Source of the DNA: JASJBU01 sp965372385
GTDB lineage: Bacteria; Pseudomonadota; Gammaproteobacteria; Chromatiales; Chromatiaceae
Assembly: GCA_965372385.1 (NCBI GenBank)
Contig: CBDVCD010000013.1
Span: 1 to 31,266 of the forward strand
DNA: 31,266 bases
Direction: 5' to 3'
Shown: piece after piece, positions 7,060 through 14,850 of the stretch
How positions within the stretch are numbered: position 1 is the stretch's first letter
Layout of the letters: every line of letters begins with the position of its first letter
The notes under the pieces: generated by a model
Told to the model about the DNA's origin: nothing
Seen by the model: only the letters and a program-made list of their open reading frames with translations
Database searches by the model: none
Position numbers and translations under genes: made by a program

Positions 7060-7389
7060 ATGTCGACTTCCATTCTTTTGACTCTGTGCACCGTCCCCGA
7101 CCGGGACACGGCCATGAAGCTGGCCGAAAAGCTGGTGGACAGTGAACTTGCGGCCTGCGTCAACATCATCGCACCGATCACCTCCGTCTATCGGTGGGAG
7201 GGAAAGCGGGAGATAGCTGATGAGTTCCTGTTAATGATCAAAACCACGGCGGGGCAATATGCGGCACTGGAGTCGGCAATCCAGACACTCCACCCCTATG
7301 AACTTCCAGAGATTCTTGCAGTCCCTGTAGAACAGGGCCTGCAAGGCTACCTCGACTGGGTTGAACGATGCACAACAACAAGATTCTGA
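7060..7389 (+). CDS. cutA: CutA1 divalent-cation tolerance protein
   Basis: A 109-residue member of the CutA1 family, a small trimeric cytoplasmic protein linked to copper and other divalent-cation tolerance. The family signature is clear: LCTVPDRDTAMKLAEKLV (residues 9-26), AACVNII (31-37), SVYRWEGK (42-49) and HPYELPEILAVP (77-88). No good Shine-Dalgarno is visible before the ATG at 7060. The 3' end overlaps the dsbD start by 22 bases, so the two are co-transcribed. cutA-dsbD adjacency is common in gammaproteobacteria. Confidence 0.95.
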   Translation: MSTSILLTLCTVPDRDTAMKLAEKLVDSELAACVNIIAPITSVYRWEGKREIADEFLLMIKTTAGQYAALESAIQTLHPYELPEILAVPVEQGLQGYLDWVERCTTTRF

Positions 7390-9680
7390 TATTTCTACTC
7401 CTCATACTTACCAGCCTGAACCTATGGTCTCAGGAGAGCTCGGCGGAAGATGACCTGTTGATGCCCGACCAGGCCTTCCAGATCAAGGGCCGTACCGATG
7501 GGACGGATCATCTGATCGTGGAGTGGCAGATCGCCGATGGTTACTACATGTATCGGGACAAGATACGTTTCGAGACCGACTCCGTGGGTATCGAGTTGGA
7601 CGAACCTCTGTTGTCAGAGGCCAAAATCAAGCATGACGAATTCTTTGGTGAGGTGGCGATCTACCGCAACCTGGCCAGTGCCCGCATCCCAATCCAGCGT
7701 GACCAGGGCTCGGCGGAAACCATCACGCTTCAGGCCCGCTCCCAGGGCTGCGCTGACCTGGGCATCTGTTTTCCACCCCATATCCAGGAGATCCTGTTGG
7801 CCCTGGAACCCATGCCAACACCTGCTCTCGATGAGATGACTGGCCAGGCTGGCGATAGCCTCAGCGCCATCATGGGCAACAATAGCAGTCCACTGTTTGG
7901 GAATAGCGCCGAGGACGAGATCCTCGATCCAGAGCAGGCCTACCACCTGAGCGTGGTGGTTGAGGATGGCAGCCACTTGCGCTTGCTGTGGAACATTGCG
8001 GATGGCACCTATCTTTATCAGGACAAGATCGATCTGAAGCTGCTCGAGGCGGATGGGGTAGCGATTGGCGATTATCAGCTGCCGCCCCCCGAAATCAAAC
8101 AGGACGCCATCAAACCTGATGGCACCATCGGGGATGTACCTCTCTACCACCATGAAATTGACTTGCTGCTTCCCCTATCGCGGAGTAATAACGCGGCCAC
8201 ATCCATCACCCTGGAAGCCGGCTATCAGGGTTGCGCGGAACTTGGGATCTGCTACCCACCAATCCGCAAGCAGTTCACCCTGTCACTGCCCGCTATCGCG
8301 ACTGTCGAGGCGGCAACCATCGCATCTCTCAGCGAACCACCTGCCACTCCCTCTGTAACCAGTGAGCCTCTTTCGGAAGTGGACGAGATTACCGCCACCC
8401 TGGCGGGCGGTTCCCTGCTGATGGTGATTGGTGTCTTCTTTCTGCTGGGACTGGGACTTGCCTTTACCCCCTGCATCTTTCCCATGATCCCAATCCTCTC
8501 GGGCATCATCGCCGGCCAGGGGGCATCGATCACCACCCGCAAGGCCTTCATCCTTTCGCTGGTCTATGTACTGGCCATGGCGATCACCTACACCCTGGCG
8601 GGTGTACTGGCAGGCTTGTTTGGCGGCAACCTGCAAGCCACTTTCCAGAATCCCTGGATCCTCAGTGCCTTTGCCGGGGTCTTTGTCCTGCTGGCATTTT
8701 CCATGTTCGGCTTCTATGAACTGCAACTCCCCAGCAGCCTGCAGAGCAGGCTCACCGAGATCAGCAATAAGCAACAGGGCGGGACTCTCTTTGGTGTGGC
8801 CATCATGGGTTTTCTTTCGGCCCTGATCGTGGGTCCCTGTGTGGCGCCACCGCTGGCCGGTGCGTTGATCTATATCGGCCAGACCGGCGATGCCCTGCTC
8901 GGTGGTCTGGCCCTGTTCGCCCTCAGCATGGGCATGGGGGCTCCACTGCTCGCGATTGGTGCCTCAGCGGGTAAACTGCTGCCCCGGGTCGGCAGCTGGA
9001 TGGATACGGTAAAGGCGGTGTTCGGTGTCACCATGCTGGGGGTGGCCATCTTTTTGCTGGAGCGCATCATTCCCGCCGAAATCGCCTTGCTGCTCTGGGG
9101 CATCCTGCTGATTGTATCCGCCATCTACATGGGTGCGCTGCGTCATCTGGAGATCGAAGCGAGCGGCTGGCAAAAGCTCTGGAAGGGGCTGGGCGTAGTC
9201 TTTCTCGTCTACGGCACCCTGATGCTTATAGGCGTCTCGGCGGGTGGTAAGGATACCCTGCAACCCCTGCGTGGTCTGGCTGTTGGCGGGGGTGGTGGCC
9301 ATGCCGCGGAGGAGTTGATCTTCAAGCGCATCAAAACCCTGGATGATCTGCGGCGCGAGGTTGCCAATGCCAGCGCTCAAGAGAAAACCGTTATGCTCGA
9401 CTTCTATGCCGACTGGTGCATCTCCTGTAAGGAAATGGAGAAATATACCTTCAGCGACCCAAAGGTTATCGATGCCCTGCGGGGTACTCTGCTGTTGCAA
9501 GCCGATGTGACCGCCAACGACGCACAGGATCAGGCCCTGCTGCAGGACCACTTTGGCCTGCCGGGACCACCGGCCATCATGTTCTATGGCAAGGACGGCA
9601 AAGAGAGAAAAAATTATCGGGTCGTGGGCTTCAAATCAGCCGAGGAGTTCGCCGATCACATTACCCAGGCCCTGCGCTGA
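7368..9680 (+). CDS. dsbD: DsbD thiol:disulfide interchange protein with duplicated N-terminal domain
   Basis: DsbD moves reducing power from cytoplasmic thioredoxin to periplasmic partners such as DsbC and cytochrome maturation factors. At 770 residues it is about 200 longer than the E. coli protein (565). The extra length is a second copy of the periplasmic nDsbD domain. Copy 1 (about 28-147) has the redox pair C128 and C134 in GCADLGICFPP. Copy 2 (about 184-308) has C289 and C295 in GCAELGICYPP. The transmembrane part (about 350-625) carries its two cysteines in FTPCIFP (C369) and VGPCVAP (C491). The C-terminal thioredoxin domain has ADWCISCKEME (C684, C687). Residues 5-20 are a signal segment. 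All redox cysteines are intact. It overlaps cutA. Confidence 0.97.
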   Translation: MHNNKILIFLLLILTSLNLWSQESSAEDDLLMPDQAFQIKGRTDGTDHLIVEWQIADGYYMYRDKIRFETDSVGIELDEPLLSEAKIKHDEFFGEVAIYRNLASARIPIQRDQGSAETITLQARSQGCADLGICFPPHIQEILLALEPMPTPALDEMTGQAGDSLSAIMGNNSSPLFGNSAEDEILDPEQAYHLSVVVEDGSHLRLLWNIADGTYLYQDKIDLKLLEADGVAIGDYQLPPPEIKQDAIKPDGTIGDVPLYHHEIDLLLPLSRSNNAATSITLEAGYQGCAELGICYPPIRKQFTLSLPAIATVEAATIASLSEPPATPSVTSEPLSEVDEITATLAGGSLLMVIGVFFLLGLGLAFTPCIFPMIPILSGIIAGQGASITTRKAFILSLVYVLAMAITYTLAGVLAGLFGGNLQATFQNPWILSAFAGVFVLLAFSMFGFYELQLPSSLQSRLTEISNKQQGGTLFGVAIMGFLSALIVGPCVAPPLAGALIYIGQTGDALLGGLALFALSMGMGAPLLAIGASAGKLLPRVGSWMDTVKAVFGVTMLGVAIFLLERIIPAEIALLLWGILLIVSAIYMGALRHLEIEASGWQKLWKGLGVVFLVYGTLMLIGVSAGGKDTLQPLRGLAVGGGGGHAAEELIFKRIKTLDDLRREVANASAQEKTVMLDFYADWCISCKEMEKYTFSDPKVIDALRGTLLLQADVTANDAQDQALLQDHFGLPGPPAIMFYGKDGKERKNYRVVGFKSAEEFADHITQALR

Positions 9681-9719
9681 ACAGGGACTATACGAACGCG
9701 ATAACCTCTGTTTCGCAGG
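9671..9719 (+). other. hairpin spanning the dsbD stop codon
   Basis: CCTGCG (9671-9676) pairs with CGCAGG (9714-9719) and AACAG (9680-9684) with CTGTT in an imperfect stem across the dsbD stop. No T-run follows, so termination is uncertain; it may protect the mRNA end. The rest of the 285-base gap to aroQ shows no gene. Confidence 0.3.
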
Positions 9720-9965
9720 AGCAGGGGGGCGTTAAATTCAGGAAAAATCTTCTTGTGCGGTACCTGCGCCAGCGTGATTGTAATCCATGTTACACCAGTA
9801 TCTTGTAACGATCTTGGTGAAATATGTATTGAAACTGGACAAAATCAACTGGATCTTGCAGTATTCCATCGTTATGCGTTATTCTGCCTGGCGAAGCCGT
9901 TTTTCCGCTTGATCGTCTTCTCCAACACCCTGAGATCCAAGTTTCAGCCTCTGGAAATCGACACT

Positions 9966-10409
9966 ATGGCGACCATCCTGGTACTCAACGGCCCCAATCT
10001 CAATCTGCTGGGCATGCGCGAGCCGGAACACTATGGTCGGGATTCACTGGATGATATCCGCAAACGGCTGGAACAACAGGCGGAAGCGGTCGGACACCGG
10101 CTCGAATTCCGCCAAAGCAATGCAGAACACGAACTGGTGGAGTGGATCCACCAGGCCTTTCAGGAGGGGATTGAGTTTATCCTCATCAACCCAGCCGCCT
10201 TCACACATACCAGTGTTGCCCTGAGAGATGCCCTGTTGGGTACGGCAATTCCTTTCATCGAAGTGCATCTATCGAATATACATGCCCGCGAGCCCTTTCG
10301 CGGCCACTCCTATCTTTCCGACAAAGCCATTGGCGTAATCACCGGACTAGGCGCCCAGGGTTATGAACTCGCCTTGCAGGCTGCCGTCAAGCGCCTCGAC
10401 GCCTACTAA
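9966..10409 (+). CDS. aroQ: type II 3-dehydroquinate dehydratase
   Basis: This 147-residue enzyme converts 3-dehydroquinate to 3-dehydroshikimate in the shikimate pathway. The type II signature is complete: LNGPNLNLLGMREPEHYG (residues 7-24) with catalytic Tyr23, QSNAEHELVEWIH, NPAAFTHTSVALRDAL, and the catalytic-loop EVHLSNIHAREPFR. The start at 9966 gives the family's usual length and N-terminus; an in-frame extension upstream to 9753 is non-conserved-looking sequence and was dropped. The enzyme forms dodecamers in the cytoplasm. It is the first gene of the classic aroQ-accB-accC-prmA run, separated from accB by 19 bases. Confidence 0.96.
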   Translation: MATILVLNGPNLNLLGMREPEHYGRDSLDDIRKRLEQQAEAVGHRLEFRQSNAEHELVEWIHQAFQEGIEFILINPAAFTHTSVALRDALLGTAIPFIEVHLSNIHAREPFRGHSYLSDKAIGVITGLGAQGYELALQAAVKRLDAY

Positions 10410-10428
10410 ACAAACGAGACCGAACACC

Positions 10429-10878
10429 ATGGATATCCGTAAAGTAAAGAAACTGATCGAGTTGCTGGAAGAGTCCGATATCGCCGAAATCGAGATTCAC
10501 GAGGGTGAGGAGTCGGTGCGTATCAGCCGTCAACACGCCCTGTCTGCCCAGCTCGCCGCCATGCCTGCTGCTCTTGCCGCCGTTCCCTCGCCAACGCCTG
10601 TCGCTGAAACACCTGCGGTGGTGGAATCGGCGGAAGAGATTAAGGGCCATACGGTAAAATCGCCCATGGTAGGCACCTTCTATCGTTCCCCTTCGCCCGG
10701 TAGCAAGTCCTTTGTCGAAGAGGGCCAGCAGGTTGCGGAGGGAGATACCCTCTGCATCATCGAAGCCATGAAGATCCTTAATCAGATCGAGTCCGACAAG
10801 GCCGGCACAGTGAAGAAGGCCCTGGTGGAAAACGGCCAGCCCGTTGAGTACAACGAACCCCTCTTTATCATCGATTGA
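10429..10878 (+). CDS. accB: biotin carboxyl carrier protein of acetyl-CoA carboxylase
   Basis: A 149-residue AccB. An N-terminal helical segment (MDIRKVKKLIELLEESDIAE) docks with AccC. A flexible Ala/Pro-rich linker runs over about residues 38-68. The biotinyl domain carries EAMKILN with Lys115 as the biotin-attachment site. The motif GTFYRSPSPGSKSFVEEG (82-99) contains the 'thumb' loop typical of bacterial BCCP. It transfers carboxybiotin between AccC and the AccA/AccD carboxyltransferase in the first step of fatty-acid synthesis. accC begins eight bases after its stop, so both are made from one message. Confidence 0.97.
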   Translation: MDIRKVKKLIELLEESDIAEIEIHEGEESVRISRQHALSAQLAAMPAALAAVPSPTPVAETPAVVESAEEIKGHTVKSPMVGTFYRSPSPGSKSFVEEGQQVAEGDTLCIIEAMKILNQIESDKAGTVKKALVENGQPVEYNEPLFIID

Positions 10879-10886
10879 GCTGTACC

Positions 10887-12227
10887 ATGATTGATAAAAT
10901 AGTTATCGCCAACCGCGGCGAGATCGCCTTGCGTATATTAAGGGCCTGCAAGGAGCTGGGGATCAAAACCGTCGCTGTCCATTCGGAGGCCGACAGGGAT
11001 CTGAAACATGTGCTACTGGCAGATGAATCGGTCTGTATCGGACCGGCCTCCTCCGCTGAAAGTTACCTGCAGATCCCAGCCATCATCAGTGCGGCCGAGG
11101 TCACTGACTCCGTAGCAATCCACCCAGGTTATGGTTTTCTTTCCGAGAATGCGGATTTTGCCGAACGCGTGGAAAATAGCGGTTTTATCTTCATCGGTCC
11201 CAAGGCGGAGACTATCCGCACCATGGGAGACAAGGTAGCCGCCATTGAATCGATGCAAAAGGCCGGTGTGCCCACGGTTCCCGGTTCCGACGGTCCCCTG
11301 GACGACAACGCAACACGCACCAAACAGCTGGCCACCCAGATCGGCTACCCGGTGATCATCAAAGCCGCGGGAGGTGGTGGCGGTCGGGGCATGCGCGTGG
11401 TTCATTCAGAGGCCACCCTGCTGAATGCCGTGGCAATGACCCAGGCAGAGGCAGAGGCCGCCTTTGGTAACGGCATGGTCTACATGGAGAAGTATCTGGA
11501 GAATCCCCGCCACGTGGAGTTTCAGGTCCTCTCGGATACCCACGGCAATGCAGTCCACCTCGGCGAGCGCGACTGCTCCATGCAACGACGCCATCAGAAG
11601 GTGGTGGAGGAGGCGCCGGCTCCAGGCATCAGCGAAAAGCAGCGCCGGGATGTGGGTGGACGCTGTGCGGAGGCCTGCCGCCAGATTGGTTACCGCGGCG
11701 CCGGAACCTTCGAGTTCCTGTATGAAAATGGGGAATTCTACTTCATCGAGATGAACACCCGGGTACAGGTCGAACATCCGGTCACCGAACTGATCACCGG
11801 CGTCGATATTGTGCAGGAACAGATCCTGATCGCCAGCGGCGAACCCCTCAGTCTGAGCCAGGAGGATGTTAGCCTCACCGGCCATGCAGTGGAGTGTCGC
11901 ATCAATGCGGAGGACCCGAAAAATTTTCTGCCGAGCCCTGGCACGATTACCCAACTGCATATGCCAGGAGGCCCCGGCATACGTGTGGATACCCATATCT
12001 ACAATGGTTACAGGGTACCACCCTACTACGACTCCATGATCGGTAAGCTGATTGCCTACGGCGCCAACCGCCAATCCGCCATCGCCCGCATGCGCATCGC
12101 CTTGGAGGAGATGGTAATCGGCGGCATCAAGACCAACATCCCACTGCAGCTGGAGATCATGAAGGATACCGCCTTCCAGGCCGGAGGGGCGAATATCCAT
12201 TATCTGGAAAAGAAACTGGGGCTCTAG
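10887..12227 (+). CDS. accC: biotin carboxylase subunit of acetyl-CoA carboxylase
   Basis: A 446-residue ATP-grasp enzyme that carboxylates the biotin on AccB using bicarbonate and ATP. Visible motifs are IANRGEIALRI at the N-terminus, the glycine-rich ATP loop KAAGGGGGRGMRVV, ERDCSMQRRHQKVVEEAPAP, and the active-site segment EMNTRVQVEHPVTE. The ATG at 10887 gives the standard start MIDKIVIANRGEI. The protein ends LEKKLGL, about three residues shorter than the E. coli enzyme. Its TAG stop is the first three bases of a dispersed 39-bp repeat, so the repeat may have replaced the original end. It continues into prmA after about 60 bases. Confidence 0.97.
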   Translation: MIDKIVIANRGEIALRILRACKELGIKTVAVHSEADRDLKHVLLADESVCIGPASSAESYLQIPAIISAAEVTDSVAIHPGYGFLSENADFAERVENSGFIFIGPKAETIRTMGDKVAAIESMQKAGVPTVPGSDGPLDDNATRTKQLATQIGYPVIIKAAGGGGGRGMRVVHSEATLLNAVAMTQAEAEAAFGNGMVYMEKYLENPRHVEFQVLSDTHGNAVHLGERDCSMQRRHQKVVEEAPAPGISEKQRRDVGGRCAEACRQIGYRGAGTFEFLYENGEFYFIEMNTRVQVEHPVTELITGVDIVQEQILIASGEPLSLSQEDVSLTGHAVECRINAEDPKNFLPSPGTITQLHMPGGPGIRVDTHIYNGYRVPPYYDSMIGKLIAYGANRQSAIARMRIALEEMVIGGIKTNIPLQLEIMKDTAFQAGGANIHYLEKKLGL

Positions 12228-12263
12228 TACTCCGTCAAGGTTGTATTAATGGGTTCAGCGTTA
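12225..12263. repeat. 39-bp dispersed repeat, copy A
   Basis: The segment starting TAGTACTCCGTCAAGG and ending TTCAGCGTTA occurs again at 26350-26388 with two differences (A/G at each). Copy A begins with the accC stop codon and occupies most of the accC-prmA spacer. It has no obvious internal hairpin apart from the AGTACT palindrome. Function is unknown. Confidence 0.75.
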
Positions 12264-12290
12264 GCGACGCATAATTCAAAAATCATCCTC

Positions 12291-13169
12291 ATGTCCTGGC
12301 TGCAGATCTCTATCGATACCAGCGAAGCACAGGCCCCGCTGCTGGAACGGCTGTTCGAGAACCTGGGGGCGCTCTCCGTCACCCTGGGGGATGCCGGCGA
12401 CCAGCCACTGCTGGAGCCGAAACCCGGCGAAGAGCACATCTGGCATACCACCCGCGTCAGCGGACTCTTCGAAGCGGAACGGGATGCGGATGAACTGCGC
12501 TCCGCCATCAACCAGGCCCTGAATCCTGACCTAACCCGTAGCCTGCAACTGCAAAGGTTGGAAGACCGGGTCTGGGAGCGGGTCTGGCTGGAGCATTTTC
12601 ATCCGATGAAATTCGGCCGGCGTCTTTGGGTCTGCCCGGATGGTCAGCTCCCCAGCGAAACAGATGCTGTCATCGTTCAGCTGGACCCGGGGCTTGCGTT
12701 TGGTACCGGCACCCACCCGACAACGGCCCTCTGCCTCGAATGGCTCGACAGTCTCGAACTGGCAGGCAAAACGCTCATCGATTATGGCTGCGGCTCAGGC
12801 ATCCTGGCCATTGCCGCCCTGCAACTGGGGGCCGACCAGGCCATCGCTGTCGATTACGATCCACAAGCCCTGGAGGCAACCCGAAACAATGCCGTGAGGA
12901 ATGGTGTTGCCGATCGCTTGACCACACATCTGCCCGAAGAGACACCCGATGAGCCAGCTGAACTGTTGGTCGCCAATATCCTGGCTGGTCCCCTCATCGA
13001 ACTGGCACCCAAACTCCGTGAACTCCTTAAACCACAGGGTCGTTTTGCCCTATCCGGAATCCTTGTTGAGCAAACCGGCAGTGTCATATCCGCCTATGCG
13101 CGTTTTGCCAGACTCGACCCAGCAAAACAGTTGATGGAATGGATGCTAATAACCGGTAATAAAAGGTAG
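12291..13169 (+). CDS. prmA: ribosomal protein L11 methyltransferase
   Basis: A 292-residue SAM-dependent methyltransferase that trimethylates ribosomal protein L11. The N-terminal substrate-recruiting domain covers about residues 1-55 (MSWLQISIDTSEAQAPLLERLFENLGALSVTLGD). The Rossmann SAM site is IDYGCGSGILAIAALQLGA, preceded by DPGLAFGTGTHPTTALCLEWL; ELLVANILAGPL resembles the family's active-site segment. The start at 12291 matches the family N-terminus. An ATG at 12249 in the same frame falls inside the 39-bp repeat and is rejected. No clear Shine-Dalgarno is seen, so translation may depend on the upstream operon. It converges with ppk2, 16 bases apart. Confidence 0.95.
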   Translation: MSWLQISIDTSEAQAPLLERLFENLGALSVTLGDAGDQPLLEPKPGEEHIWHTTRVSGLFEAERDADELRSAINQALNPDLTRSLQLQRLEDRVWERVWLEHFHPMKFGRRLWVCPDGQLPSETDAVIVQLDPGLAFGTGTHPTTALCLEWLDSLELAGKTLIDYGCGSGILAIAALQLGADQAIAVDYDPQALEATRNNAVRNGVADRLTTHLPEETPDEPAELLVANILAGPLIELAPKLRELLKPQGRFALSGILVEQTGSVISAYARFARLDPAKQLMEWMLITGNKR

Positions 13170-13185
13170 AAAGAAGATCTCCTAT

Positions 13186-13992
13186 TCAAGGGTAGATGTC
13201 CGGGACAAATGTCTGGTCGGTCATGGGTGGCCTGACATAGCCCGTGCTGTCTCTTCTGTGGGGCAGCTCGATCGGCTCCGGCGTGAGGTCTTCGTAAGGG
13301 ATCATGCTGAGTAGGTGGGCGATGCAGTTGAGCCGGGCATGCTTTTTGATGTCCGAATGTACCACATACCAGGGGGCCTGCTTGATGTCGGTATGGGCGA
13401 ACATCTCATCCTTGGCCTTGGAGTATTCCACCCAGCGTGAGCGGGACTCCAGGTCCATGGGGCTGAGTTTCCAGCGCTTGTGGGGCTCTTCCAGGCGGCT
13501 CTGAAAGCGGCGTTCCTGCTCCTCATCGGAGACGGAGAACCAGTACTTGATCAGAACGATTCCAGAACGCACCAGCATGCGTTCGAATTCAGGGCAGGAA
13601 CGCAGGAATTCCTGGTGCTCTTCCAGTGTACAGAACTCCATCACCTTCTCCACGCCAGCCCGGTTGTACCAGCTGCGATCGAACAGTACCATCTCGCCAG
13701 CGGCGGGCAGATAGGGTGCATAACGCTGAAAATACCACTGGGTCTTATCGCGCTCGGTGGGAGCGGGTAGGGCAACCACCCTGCAGATGCGTGGGTTGAG
13801 GTGCTGATCGATGCGCTTGATCACGCCCCCCTTACCGGCGGCGTCACGCCCTTCGAAGAGCACGACAACCTTGAGTCCCTTGTGTTTGATCCATTCCTGA
13901 AGTTTTACGAGCTCCAGTTGTAGCTTGAAAAGCTCCTTTTCATAAACTTCATTTTTTATCTTTTTAGGTTTGCTTTCTTTCTCGTCGGCCAC
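13186..13992 (-). CDS. ppk2: polyphosphate kinase 2 family protein
   Basis: A roughly 268-residue PPK2-family kinase, which transfers phosphate between polyphosphate and nucleotides. The Walker A loop EGRDAAGKGG is near residue 48, and DRSWYNRAGVE gives the Walker B-type segment. The lid contains SDEEQERRFQSR, and the stretch SPMDLESRSRWVEYSKAKDEMF is typical of the family. A single-domain (class I-like) layout is likely; nucleotide preference cannot be read. The start is a GTG. The one at 14001 has its Shine-Dalgarno almost touching, while the GTG at 13992 is spaced about five bases from AAGGTGG, so 13992 is chosen. It is divergent from msrA. Confidence 0.93.
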   Translation of the reverse strand: MADEKESKPKKIKNEVYEKELFKLQLELVKLQEWIKHKGLKVVVLFEGRDAAGKGGVIKRIDQHLNPRICRVVALPAPTERDKTQWYFQRYAPYLPAAGEMVLFDRSWYNRAGVEKVMEFCTLEEHQEFLRSCPEFERMLVRSGIVLIKYWFSVSDEEQERRFQSRLEEPHKRWKLSPMDLESRSRWVEYSKAKDEMFAHTDIKQAPWYVVHSDIKKHARLNCIAHLLSMIPYEDLTPEPIELPHRRDSTGYVRPPMTDQTFVPDIYP

Positions 13993-14086
13993 GGTCGCCA
14001 CCTTCCTTCTACAATTTGAATGGAATTGGTTCTGGGTAAGACTAGGTTTAGGCTAGCACAATTTTTTCTCCGACCCTAGGCCGTAC

Positions 14087-14119
14087 TGATCACCATCGAT
14101 GGGACCGATGGGTTGATCA
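14087..14119. promoter_or_regulatory. dyad in the ppk2-msrA divergent region
   Basis: TGATCA-CCATCG (14087-14098) and CGATGG-gt-TGATCA (14106-14119) form an inverted repeat with a seven-base centre. It lies between divergent ppk2 and msrA starts, where an operator would sit. No regulator is named. Confidence 0.35.
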
Positions 14120-14217
14120 GCTCCTTGAGCGCTGATAAAAGAACCAGATTCCGTGGGGTAAATTCGCAGGCCATTAAGGGTTATATTCTCAAAATATGAG
14201 CTGATTTGGAGAAAGCG

Positions 14218-14850
14218 ATGTTTGGACTTGGCCGAAAGACTCAGATGCCCGAAGCGAACGAGGTGTTAGCGGGGCGCGTCAATCCCATGCAGGTGCCCGC
14301 GGCACACTTTGTCAACGGCAACCCGCTTGAAGGGCCTTTTGCGGAACACCTGCGGATGGCTATGTTCGGCATGGGCTGTTTCTGGGGGGCGGAAAGACGT
14401 TTCTGGCAACTGGAGGGTGTCCACTCCACCGCCGTGGGTTATACGGCGGGGTTTACCCCTAATCCCAGCTATGAAGAGGTTTGTAGCGGCATGACCGGTC
14501 ACAACGAGGTGGTTCGGGTGGTGTTTGATCCGCAACGGGTCAGTTACCAGCAACTGCTCAGGGCCTTCTGGAAGGACCACAATCCAACCCAGGGAATGCG
14601 CCAGGGCAATGATGTGGGCACTCAGTACCGCTCCGGCATCTATACCTTCAGCGAGTTTCAGCAACAACAGGCACAACAGTCACGGGGTGTCTATCAGCAT
14701 GCCTTGCAGCAGGTGAGCGCGGCACCGATTACGACTGAGATCCTCGCTGCGCCGGTGTTCTATTTTGCCGAGGCGTACCATCAGCAGTACCTCGCCAAGA
14801 ACCCCAACGGTTACTGTGGCCTGGGTGGGACGGGGGTTAGTTATCCTTGA
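14218..14850 (+). CDS. msrA: peptide methionine (S)-S-oxide reductase A
   Basis: A 210-residue MsrA that reduces methionine-S-sulfoxide in damaged proteins. The active-site motif is MGCFWGAERRFW, with catalytic Cys near residue 59. VGYTAGFTPNPSYEEVCSGMTGHNEVVRVVFDP follows as in the family, as does DVGTQYRSGIY. The C-terminal NPNGYCGLGGTG supplies the resolving Cys. A leader of about 45 residues before the core matches the E. coli-length form. The ATG at 14218 is set by GGAG six bases upstream. Its 3' end overlaps the tail of the convergent regulator gene by ten bases. Confidence 0.95.
   Translation: MFGLGRKTQMPEANEVLAGRVNPMQVPAAHFVNGNPLEGPFAEHLRMAMFGMGCFWGAERRFWQLEGVHSTAVGYTAGFTPNPSYEEVCSGMTGHNEVVRVVFDPQRVSYQQLLRAFWKDHNPTQGMRQGNDVGTQYRSGIYTFSEFQQQQAQQSRGVYQHALQQVSAAPITTEILAAPVFYFAEAYHQQYLAKNPNGYCGLGGTGVSYP

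Noticed and set aside
9753..9965. In-frame 5' extension of aroQ by 71 codons
   Set aside because: Type II dehydroquinases start at the sequence read from 9966; the extension is not seen in the family and gives an over-long protein.
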